From the NCBI GenBank assembly GCA_003290165.1, contig QNQO01000198.1:372001-436000 (forward strand): DNA of 64,000 nt, in the 5' to 3' direction. Under the pieces are notes generated by a model. The model saw nothing but the letters and a program-made list of their open reading frames with translations, searched no databases and was not told the DNA's origin. The DNA comes from Berberis thunbergii (lineage: Eukaryota; Streptophyta; Magnoliopsida; Ranunculales; Berberidaceae). Shown here piece by piece: positions 56,640-64,000 of this stretch. A program made the translations under genes and the position numbers. Position 1 is the stretch's first letter. Each line of letters opens with the position of its first letter.

Positions 56640-57100
56640 AAAGACACATTCAAGTCAAGAACAACCAAAGAAAGTCGAACAAATCAATGAAGACTGATTC
56701 TGCAAACTTGATTATTTGTATTGAATGCTTCTGTAAAAATTACAATGGAATGATTGAAATGTAAAGGCAGTATTCGAGATTGCCACTCTCCTCAATGAGC
56801 AAAGATCAATTGTACTCAGTTATTACAGAAATGAATGAATGCTATTTCCCTTGCTAGTCTATTATTTATAGCAACAGAACTAACACTAACATTGACTAAC
56901 AGTAAGTATAACAAAGCACTCTGAGTTAACAGAGCACCTAACAGAACTGCTTTACAGACTGCTAACAGCATATAAACTTGCCCAACAATAGTGAAAACGT
57001 TATTGCTTCCGCTATCAATTTGCATCAACTCCCAATCAAAACAATGTTTGCATTAGGAGATCTGTGCACATGAGCAACATTATATTTATTACTGAAATGG
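56640..57100 (-). repeat. Possible solo LTR (Ty1/copia-like) in element C
   Basis: On the minus strand the stretch has an LTR-like profile: a TATAAATAATAG box (near 56870), a downstream CAATTGATC...TTGTACTC region and no coding sequence. It is similar in character to the segment at 63101-63541. The ends could not be fixed. Confidence 0.3.
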
Positions 57101-58440
57101 GATCCTTAACTGTGGATTAATCATATCATACTCCTTAATTTCCACCCTCCCCACTGGGAAGCATTTTTCAGATTTTCCAGCATTTAAAAACAAATTAGTA
57201 AAGTTGACAAGTGCAAAAATACACCTCCATTCACAAATAGTCTGAACATGATGAGCATTAATCCACCATTCATATCCTTTAATTAAACATGCTGCGAAGA
57301 AAAATAAATAACCCCAAACACATGGATATTGCGACGTGGGAGACCAAATTTCTCTCTACAACCCAAATTTCTTTGCACTAAAACCAAATGAATGGTACGT
57401 CAAAGAAGAAGCCCAAACCCTACTAATAATTCTTGTTGTTTCGTTCATAGCGCATATTGGTGTTTAGTACTTTACAATACATGTTTGGCATTCAAGTGAA
57501 GAGCACCCCTCTAATATTCATTCAAACATGCAACATGTCTTGGTGACTTGTGAATTGGGCATTTGTGGCTGCAAAACAGAGTCCCAAACTTGCGGTTGCT
57601 ACCACCAAATGGTACAATCCGTAGTGACTTGTCCCTTGGAAAACAAGGGGTACTCTCAAAAATTTGTTAGGGCATCAGGTAGGGATGTTCAATTTTACTA
57701 CAACTACTCAATATAAAACTGTTCATCCAAAGATAATCAACAAAGATTGACTTTTTTACTATGCAATTATTTTCTCTAGTCAAACAAAAATTGGAAAAAG
57801 AGTAAATTATTTTCTTTCCTGATTATAGGATCAACCCACTGGCATTCTCCTAATTGGATTTGGTGAAGACATCAGGGCATCTGGAGTATTTGAGGCGAAA
57901 GGGTTAAGGAAAAAAAAGTGTATACACTATTAGTGTAAAATCTCATGACCAGTTGTTCGAGACTACTTTTAGAATTGACTGGTGTAAGTGAATAGCTCAA
58001 ATCCGACCTGTTGCCAGCCCTATAACATGTTGTCAACCCTACTACAAAAGTTGGTGCACTTTATTGATCTATATCAAGGGATCCATCGACTTCAAACTTT
58101 AACAAAAATGTAGACCCTAAGTGGTCATCTTCATCGGTACATCTACTATTCATCAATCTACTTATTGATACATCGATCATGTGATACAAAAGTGAATTTC
58201 TACATAATGTACAAAACTTCGCACATGTATTGGTTGAGATTTCTATCCAACTAATTTATACAAACAAAAGACATTGTATAAAATCACTATCTATTATGCC
58301 AAATATACTCGAAAACTTACAAAAACTGCGAAAAATCTATTGAACACCATGGAGACATACATAACTGCTTGTGTGAAGTCTACAAAAACTGCGAAAAATC
58401 TATTGAAAACCCTAATTTCATCCTAAATAAAAGAGAACCC
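57101..58440. other. Unassigned interior of element C
   Basis: No convincing gene. A 62-codon plus-strand open frame at 57528-57716 is Cys-rich at its start but has no recognised motif. The phrase ACAAAAACTGCGAAAAATCTATTGAA is duplicated at 58318 and 58382 (about 64 bp apart), and ACCCTAATTTCATC is duplicated at 58410 and 58447. Confidence 0.4.
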
Positions 58441-58509
58441 TGATGAACCCTAATTTCATCATAAATAAAAGAGAGAGAGAGATAGTACCTGTTCGGTTGC
58501 AGTGGCTGA

Positions 58510-58770
58510 TCGATTTTGAAGTTGAGGGAAGTCGATTGAAGTCCAGGGATGAGCAGGGAAGTCGAGGGAAGAGCAGGGAAGTCGAGGGCGCAGGGAAGGA
58601 GGGGAGGAGGGAAGTCGAGGGAGGGAGCAGGGAAGGAGAAGGAGCAGGGGGAAGTCGAGTCGAGGGAGGGAGCATGTCGATGAAAGTCGAATGGAGGGAA
58701 GCAGGTCGAGGGAGGGAGCTTCGATTTTGTGAAATTGTCGATGGAAGTCGAATGGAGGGAAGGTCGAGCG
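58510..58770. repeat. Purine-rich GTCGAGGGA tandem repeats
   Basis: A low-complexity block built from GTCGAGGGA(A/G)G and GAGCAGGGAA(G) units, strongly purine-biased on the plus strand. It lies just inside the right subterminal repeats of element C. Long open frames on both strands here (58418-58823) come from the repeat, not from a gene. Confidence 0.8.
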
Positions 58771-58799
58771 CCAAAAATAGCACGCCCAATTTTTTTAGC

Positions 58800-59285
58800 T
58801 TTTCATGTAGCCACGGTTTTTAGCCATTGCTAGAGCTAGCCACGGTTTAAAACCGTTGCTAAATTTTTTTTTGCAACGGTTTTGGGCCGTTGTTAGATCT
58901 AGCCACGGTTTAGAACCGTTGCTAAAAAATTTTGTTGCAACGGTTTTGAGCCGTTGCTAGATCTAGCCACGGTTTAAAACCGTTGCTAAATTTGTTTGTT
59001 GTAACGGTTTTGAGCTGTTTCTAGATTTAGCCACGGTTCAGAACCGTTGCTAAATTTTTTGTTGCAACAATTTTAAGCCGTTGCGAATAATTCCCATGGT
59101 GTGGAGCCGTTGCTACTATTAGCCACGGTTTGTAGCCGTGCCAACTATACCAACGGTTTTAAACCGTGGCCAGGTTGTTTATTACCCACGATTTTAAGCC
59201 GTAGGTAATTATAGCCACGGTTTTTTGGCCGTGGCAAATACACCAACGGTTTTAAACCGTGGGCAGCTTGGCGTAGCTAAATGGC
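58800..59285. repeat. Right subterminal repeats of element C
   Basis: About 18 copies of the AGCCACGGTTTNAAACCGTTGC-type motif in alternating orientation; the spacers often contain CTAGATCTAG or CTAAATTTTTTTG. Same core as the left end, but without the 85-bp higher-order organisation. Confidence 0.9.
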
Positions 59286-59300
59286 CCTTTTGGTGTAGTG

Positions 59301-59328
59301 TATCGACATATTTGAGGCATTTGATGAG
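59301..59328 (+). pseudogene. PDR-type ABC transporter fragment, part 2 (after element C)
   Basis: Continues the exon interrupted at 46776: after the TAT duplication it reads IDIFEAFDE and ends at a canonical donor (GT at 59329). The H-loop region HQPS is on the left side of the insertion and IDIFEAFDE on the right, so element C landed directly after the switch-His motif. No later PDR exon was found. Confidence 0.85.
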
Positions 59329-59329
59329 G

Positions 59330-59656
59330 TAATTGCAACACTAACCAGTGAATTATATTCATGGCAACACTTTTCGAATGTTATGATACATATCAAGTGT
59401 TATTACATCTTCAGATGGATGGCATGAGATCCATTAGCTTGGGGTTGAAAAGCTGGAGAGTAGGAATATTTGACAATACCACCTTTGAGTAATGACATGG
59501 TATGTTTTTCTCTCCATTGGAACAATAGGAGAGTTATGCTCATTATTTGTTCGGGTACTAATATATAAACACCGATGGCAACTAGGTAAACTCTTGTTTT
59601 ATCTTATTCTTGTTCTAATTTAACTATCTAATTTGCCACAACGTTGTTTCTTGTAG
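59330..59656. other. Unassigned, between PDR and HCF101 fragments
   Basis: Probably PDR intron sequence followed by the capture junction. No conserved peptide was found. Confidence 0.4.
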
Positions 59657-59913
59657 CCGACACTTCTACAACATCACTCACATCTTAAACAGATGTACTG
59701 GCAGCCTTGTCCCAGATCATTGATCTGATTTCGGAACATACATTGTTTCATACGGGTTTGTGAAAGATATGAATATTGATGATGCCTTGGGAGAGGTAAG
59801 TAATGACAATCATGAATTTTTTTCCCTCAGTTATATTGAAAAGATTACATACTTTGCCTCAGGTCTCATTCCGGTTGGAACTCACTACACCAGCATGTCC
59901 AGTCAAAGACATG
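59657..59913 (+). pseudogene. HCF101: HCF101-type (Mrp/NBP35 family) gene fragment, DUF59 exons
   Basis: Fragment of a gene for HCF101, the chloroplast P-loop ATPase that acts as a scaffold for 4Fe-4S cluster delivery to photosystem I. Exon 1 (59657-59795, acceptor TTGTAG, donor GT at 59796): TDVLAALSQIID, then after a one-base change DFGTYIVSYGFVKDMNIDDA and LGE. Exon 2 (59863-59913): VSFRLELTTPACPVKDM, followed by GT at 59914. Together these are the start of the N-terminal MIP18/DUF59 domain. A stop (TAA in the first exon) and the frame change make it a pseudogene. The P-loop domain is absent. Plus strand, like the PDR and RING-CH fragments. Confidence 0.85.
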
Positions 59914-61230
59914 GTAAATGAAAACCTGATCCCCTGTTTGATAAGCAAGAGCTGTGTTTTCCTTACAAGTCTTGCTAGGTTGTTGTTGGGAACTTAAATG
60001 GTTCAAGGTTGTATCAGTAAGTTTGTGTTGCCTTTTTAAGCTTGTCAACTCAACTCCTTTTGTGATATTTTGGGTCATTGAAGGATTGTTGTAGCTTAAT
60101 CTTAATGGAAATTTTGTTATTTTTCCTCTTTTTGGGAACTCAGATGGTCAAAATTCATTTTCTTTGTTTGATGTCTAGGCTTTTAATTTCAGGGATGTAA
60201 GTGGTAGTAGCCTAGTAGGTGTCTTAAAGTGGGTTTCTTTTTAATCAATATAAACTCAATTTTGTGTGTAATTTATAGATTAATGCAGGAGATGCATGAC
60301 AATGGTTCATATTTTTATTGAGTTTCTTTGGAAATCACTTGTTTATACCTAGATACTGTCGGTAAGCATTACTAGACGAAGGAGATTGATATCTGTAATA
60401 CTTAATGCTTGGATTCTAGAAGTTCTATGTCATGTTATTTGTTGTCTCTTTTCTGGTTTTGGTCTTTGTCTTCTTCATTTTGAATCTGGGTAGTTAGTGC
60501 ATGTTTTTGAAGTCTTTTTTGTATCCATATGAAGTGTCTTCTTTATGAAAATCACCTGGATGGTTTTCTAAACTTCTGGTAGTTCTATTGTCTGAACAAG
60601 TTTTTTTATTTTGATTTTCTTAGTGCAGAGCTTTCATGATTTTCTTTGTATGATTTGATAGTATTATAACTTGGATGGAATCTAACATCTTACAAATTGT
60701 CATATGGTGTTTGATTTACATTTGACGCTGACTCAAAAATGATGTAAATCTTCAACCTTCAACCTCAAAATTGGAAATAAAATATGTTATCTTTCGAACT
60801 TAACTATGAGTAATTTTTCTTGTTGGAGTCTCCGACACAACCAATTTATGAAGTTACCTGCAGTGAAATTGACAATCAACTATTATTGGTTTCTCAGTTT
60901 TGACAAATCACATTAATTAGCATTCAGATCCAAAGCAGCACCGTTATCATTTATATTATACTCTTGGATGAGCTAAAGCTATGTGAATTTTCATGTAGGG
61001 TCCATCTGTTTTGATAGGAAATATTTGCCTCATGAACAGGGTTTCCTTGTCTCAATCGGTTGAAGGAATGGAATCTAATGAACTGCTGTGGACAAGCAGC
61101 TTGAGGTTGCCAGCTTGAACCAGAGCGCAAATCAATAAAAGTTATATGCTGGAGCTAGTGGCTATGAAGGTTCATCCTTTACCATTTGGATCATGTAAGT
61201 GGTAAATTTCATTTGTTGGTTTTATACTGT
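59914..61230. other. Unassigned, probably captured intron sequence
   Basis: T-rich plus strand, with the base composition of a plant intron. No conserved exon was found, although 60990-61190 is slightly more GC-rich. It may be HCF101 intron and further captured sequence. Confidence 0.4.
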
Positions 61231-61394
61231 TAGATTCTAGATGAAAGAAAAATTCCAGCCATCCGATACATGTCATAGTTTTATATTATATAGAATAGTC
61301 AGGCCTGTGCAGGTACAATGTTGTTTTGGATTGTTGTATACTAGCAAAGATTCCACACAACACAACCCCTTTGATGCATGCTTTTACTCTTTAT

Positions 61395-61461
61395 GTACCT
61401 CTATAAGTACAATTTCCTTTGTAAGTGTCAATACACAAGAAGCCCAACCATTTCAACAAGG
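61395..61461 (+). promoter_or_regulatory. Possible TATA region before the 61462 ORF
   Basis: CTCTATAAGTAC at about 61400-61411 lies some 50-60 bp upstream of the ATG at 61462, a spacing usual for a plant TATA box with a short leader. Inference from spacing only. Confidence 0.3.
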
Positions 61462-61572
61462 ATGAAAACATCAAAAGTCCTCTGTCTTATCTTCCTTCAT
61501 TATCTCTTCATCTCTCTGCTATCAACACAAGCAGCTCCCACAAATTCAAATGTTAGAACTTTCAGATGTTAG
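61462..61572 (+). CDS. 36-codon ORF with signal peptide, possible captured first exon
   Basis: MKTSKVLCLIFLHYLFISLL followed by STQAAPTNSNVRTFRC and TAG. It shows a Lys-containing n-region, a 15-residue hydrophobic core and an Ala-X-Ala-like cleavage site (TQA/AP), a textbook secretory signal. The mature part is only about 12 residues, so this is likely the first exon of a small secreted protein, cut off where RING-CH sequence begins (61584). The phrase ATGTTAGAACTTT is duplicated at the junction (61549-61577). The family was not recognised. Confidence 0.45.
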   Translation: MKTSKVLCLIFLHYLFISLLSTQAAPTNSNVRTFRC

Positions 61573-61583
61573 AACTTTTTAAG

Positions 61584-62615
61584 TTCAGCCATACCAGCTT
61601 GGTTATACTGATCTACCTCCACCTCAAGAGACCATCATTGATATCAGGCAGGTTTTTTTTGTGCATATTATTTGTCCACTTTTATTCCTACCTAATGGGC
61701 TGTTTTAACATTCTTCTTTTTCAATTTTAAAGTTTAATTTTCACTTGATGTTGATTGTCTTTGACGTCTTGAAATTTTTGTCGGGGGACTAACTTATCAG
61801 TAACTCTGACGTTCTTGTAGTGAAGGTTGGACTATCTCCGGTACTCCTCTGACTTTGCACGATCCCAGGCTCTTGGCAATGGCAGCAGCTGAGCGCCATT
61901 TTCTCAATGCTGAATATGATGAGTATGCAGCTACAAATGCCAGTGGAGCAACATTTTGTCGTTCTGCTGCCTTAATTGTAAGCCTCTAGTTTCAGCTAGT
62001 AGTCTTTATGTTAATCAAGAGACTTACAAAACTATCATATGGTGCTTTGATTTATAGTTTTGTCCGCATAAAAGAAATCTTTAACCAAAACATATATAAC
62101 CCTGCAATACTTTTGCAGAATTGTGGTTTAGTGCAACATGTAGCCTCTCATATATCATTGTGCATGTTTTTTCTCTCATTAACATAGATACTATCATTAG
62201 GATCCTGACTTTGCCAGGCATCAAGTCCTCTTTTTCCTACATTTTATGTGCACTGATGTTCTGTTATAGTATTTAATTTGTTTTGTTTCTTGATCGGACA
62301 TATTTAGTTATAGGTTAATTGTTCCTTCTGGTGCAGTTAATGGCACTTCTGCTGTTAAGGCATGCACTGAGCATTACTAATGTTGATGGTGGCGATGATG
62401 ACACATCTGTTTTTTTCTCTGTAAGTGCAAATGGAACAATCACTTATTGAATTTGCTTAAGTTGTCAGAAGTTTCTATTTTGATCTAAGGTTGTAGCACA
62501 TCACTGACAGTTTGATGTTTAATAGCTTTTTTTGTTACGTGTTGCCGGATTTCTTTTACCATGATACATCATGGCATGGGCAATAAGTATTTTGCAACGC
62601 TGAAGACAGAGGCAG
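61584..62615 (+). pseudogene. RING-CH (RINGv) E3 ligase fragment, C-terminal exons with DUF3675
   Basis: Fragment of a plant membrane-associated RING-CH-type E3 ubiquitin ligase. Exon 61584-61651: GYTDLPPPQETIIDIR. Exon 61821-61977: EGWTISGTPLTLHDPRLLAM then FLNAEYDEYAATNASGATFC, the DUF3675 region. Exon 62337-62420: LMALLLLRHALSITNVDGGD, a membrane helix. Exon 62526-62615: LFLLRVAGFLLP, a TGA, YIMAWAISILQR, a second TGA, RQRQ, the second helix. All splice sites are GT/AG. The N-terminal C4HC3 RING-CH finger is absent, so no ligase activity is possible. Two TGA codons, both CGA/TGT-to-TGA-like changes, are the main lesions. Confidence 0.85.
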
Positions 62616-63100
62616 GTTAGTCTTTGTAATGTTATTAGTTTAATTTTCCTTTATGGCCACCCTGCTTGTCCAATCCAATCTGATGCTTAAGACAGCCCTG
62701 TGCCAATTTTTGTGTAGTAGGGCATAGTAGGTGCTATTCTAAGAGTTGCTTTTTGTATTGTAGCCATAGTTATTAAATATCAGTGTACGGTCGTATACTT
62801 ATCGGTATTTACTGTACCGATTGCTAACTGGTACATGTTGGACCAAAAAATTGTTTTTGCATGTATTAGGGTGTACCGACCGGTTTACTGGGTGTACCGA
62901 CCAGTATATCCCATGAACCGTGTACCGGTCGGGACCCAATTTTTAAAAAATTCAAATAAATTATTATAAATTTTTTTATAAGATTATTCTAGTAGTATAA
63001 CAACTGGGCATTTGGTTAGTAGTATTATTCTAAGATTGTTTTGGTTTAACAAATTGTAACTGATGTTAAGGACTTTCATGGAGTGATTAACATAATGTGA
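62616..63100. other. Repeat-like sequence with CGGT/ACCG palindromes
   Basis: At 62760-62945 the motif GTACCGACCGGT and its partial copies (GTGTACCGACC, ACCGGTCGG) recur, resembling a short interspersed or miniature element; an AT-rich tail follows. No gene. Confidence 0.4.
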
Positions 63101-63541
63101 ATGTTCCAGTTGTTGCTGATATAGAATGTGAATGTTTCAGTTGTGAATGCTCCAGTTGTTACTGAGGTAATATGCTGCAGATGGTGGAGAATGCAAGTGC
63201 TTAAGTGTTGCAGAGTGCTCTGTCAGATGGTGGATGAGAAGGGTTCTTCAGTATTCTGTTAGTGGTTAGAAGAATGTTTGTTAGAAGAGTAATCCTCTGT
63301 TAGAAGAATAATGCTATGTTAGTTGCTCTGACCTCTGTGAGGTATGAGTATAAATAGGAGAATGGCAATAACATTGGGATTCATGATTGCACACATTGTA
63401 CAATTGAGCAAATGCTTGTTAGGATATTAAGGCATCTCGAACAGCCTACATCATTCAGTTCATATTACATTGTAATTCACTCTTTGAGTTGTATCTTGTA
63501 ATTCCAATTTCAGCATTGTCAATACAATTTCTGTTCCAACA
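63101..63541 (+). repeat. Probable solo LTR (Ty1/copia-like)
   Basis: Begins TGTTCCAGTTG and ends TGTTCCAACA. It contains GAGTATAAATAGGAG (TATA box, near 63350) followed by GCACACATTGTACAATTGAG and TTGTAATTC blocks, typical of a plant LTR promoter and polyadenylation region. No internal retrotransposon domain follows. Ends are approximate. Confidence 0.45.
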
Positions 63542-63607
63542 ATTGATTGTTGAAATCTTCTAGTCTTCCAAATAAGATGTAATGAAAAGTCATTTGATAG
63601 AAAAAAA

Positions 63608-63826
63608 AATGCTATGTATACTCTACCATAGCGTTTTTGTTTCAGAAACGCTATGAAAGGCTCTCTATCATAGCGTTTTTAAACCGCTATAAAAATCTCT
63701 ACCATAGCGTTTTAAAAACGTTATAAAAGCCAAACTTACCATAGCGTTTTAAAACCGCTATAATAGCCCCTGGGTCTATTATAGCGCCGGCTGTCATAGT
63801 GTTTACTAAAACGCTATGGTATCTGA
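63608..63826. repeat. Inverted CATAGCGTTTT/AAAACGCTATG repeats
   Basis: About ten copies of CATAGCGTTTTNAAA and its reverse, arranged as palindromes of about 25-30 bp separated by CTCTACC/CTATTAT spacers. The core ATAGC matches the subterminal motifs after the CACTA ends at 13533 and 44383, so this could be the right subterminal region of element B. Confidence 0.75.
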
Positions 63827-63830
63827 TTAC

Positions 63831-64000
63831 GCCCACACAGTACACGCGGTCAATTACAGTAAAGAATGGGGTGTCGATCCCACGAGGAAAAATGATCTAC
63901 AAAATAAGGTTAAGGAAGACAAACTATGTGAAACTAAAGTTAATAAATTCTAACAAATTTAAAATACGAAATTGAATTTAATTTAATGAAAATTAAGTTT
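63831..64000. other. Unassigned right edge
   Basis: Contains GGGTGTCGATCCCACGAGG, a phrase of retrotransposon-like type, and AT-rich sequence. No gene in the visible part. Confidence 0.3.

Larger units (their letters stand above)
46777..59300. mobile_element. CACTA element C, complete, 12.5 kb, TAT target duplication
   Basis: Left end CACTACACCAAAAA (46777); right end TTTTTGGTGTAGTG reads at 59288-59300 as the inverse of CACTACACCAAAA. The flanks are TAT (46774-46776) and TAT (59301-59303), the 3-bp target duplication typical of CACTA transposons. Removing the element and one TAT restores a continuous PDR exon. Both ends have dense subterminal repeats. Internal content, mostly minus strand: LSD1/LOL fragment, an unidentified exon, two-exon unidentified fragment, SEUSS fragment, and a TNPA-like gene. 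No TNP2-type transposase is seen, so it would need one in trans. Confidence 0.95.
44383..63830 (+). mobile_element. CACTA-type element B carrying host gene fragments (right end not found)
   Basis: Left end CACTACAAGAAAAATGC at 44383 (preceding bases TAA), followed by CATAGCATTT, AATAGCG and TGCTATGAAAAG motifs; it interrupts array unit U6. A stretch almost identical to CACTA element 1 (46008-46216) and ATAGCG/CGCTAT inverted repeats at 63610-63825 suggest the element reaches at least there. Inside, on the plus strand, are fragments of three unrelated host genes (PDR ABC transporter, HCF101, RING-CH) and a signal-peptide ORF. Element C is nested in it, as is a probable solo LTR. No transposase domain is present, so it would be non-autonomous. 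The right end and the continuity across 59.3-63.8 kb are inferred. Confidence 0.55.

Noticed and set aside
57528..57716. Cys-rich 62-codon ORF as a small secreted protein
   Set aside because: It has no signal peptide and the Cys pattern fits no family I know; it lies in unannotated interior of element C.
58418..58823. Long open frames on both strands (123 and 126 codons)
   Set aside because: They arise from the purine-rich GTCGAGGGA repeat; both strands are open because of low complexity, with no domain.

Overview
The window is repeat-dense, AT-rich nuclear DNA of a flowering plant. The evidence is spliceosomal introns, plant-only gene families (LSD1/LOL, SEUSS, HCF101, PDR-type ABCG, MATE/DTX, plant RING-CH with DUF3675) and plant transposon lineages (CACTA/En-Spm, Ty3/gypsy Tat-like, L1-type LINE, pararetrovirus-like). 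I cannot name the species. I find no intact single-copy host gene; nearly everything is mobile DNA, decayed copies, or fragments of host genes.

Layout. 265-905: L1-type LINE remnant. 1948 and 2555: two CACTA-type left ends; the second leads into a decayed CACTA element with a TNP2 transposase (2890-6535) and a second, TNPA/Transposase_24-like gene (6713-7887). 7888-13532: Ty3/gypsy debris on the minus strand: two LTR/primer-site/integrase chimeras sharing one junction (7888-8974 and 11580-13532), with a second lineage's integrase at 10480-11400. 13533-16690: another CACTA-type left end and composite sequence. 16690-17383: Myb/SANT-like gene of the kind found with PIF/Harbinger transposons. 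17384-19080: gypsy gag fragment and a full LTR. 19529-19752: last two exons of a MATE transporter.

19800-44382: a tandem array on the minus strand, about 4.7 head-to-tail copies of a ~4.94 kb reverse-transcribing unit that resembles an endogenous pararetrovirus (gag/coat-like, zinc knuckle, aspartic protease, RT with YIDD, RNase H; no LTRs seen). It is bordered on the left by an inverted fragment. All RT copies share the same frameshift and stop, so the array most likely grew by DNA-level duplication of an already dead copy.

44383 to about 63830: a CACTA-type element (B) inserted in the last array unit. It carries, all on the plus strand, pieces of at least three unrelated host genes: a PDR ABC transporter, HCF101 and a RING-CH E3 ligase, plus a short signal-peptide ORF. 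The start of a CACTA gene is fused in frame to the PDR exon (46176-46355). A second, fully delimited CACTA element (C, 46777-59300, TAT target duplication) sits inside the captured PDR exon. Element C carries its own set on the minus strand: LSD1/LOL, SEUSS and two unidentified fragments, beside a TNPA-like gene. Two nested gene-capturing CACTA elements plus a pararetrovirus-derived macrosatellite are the main points of interest.
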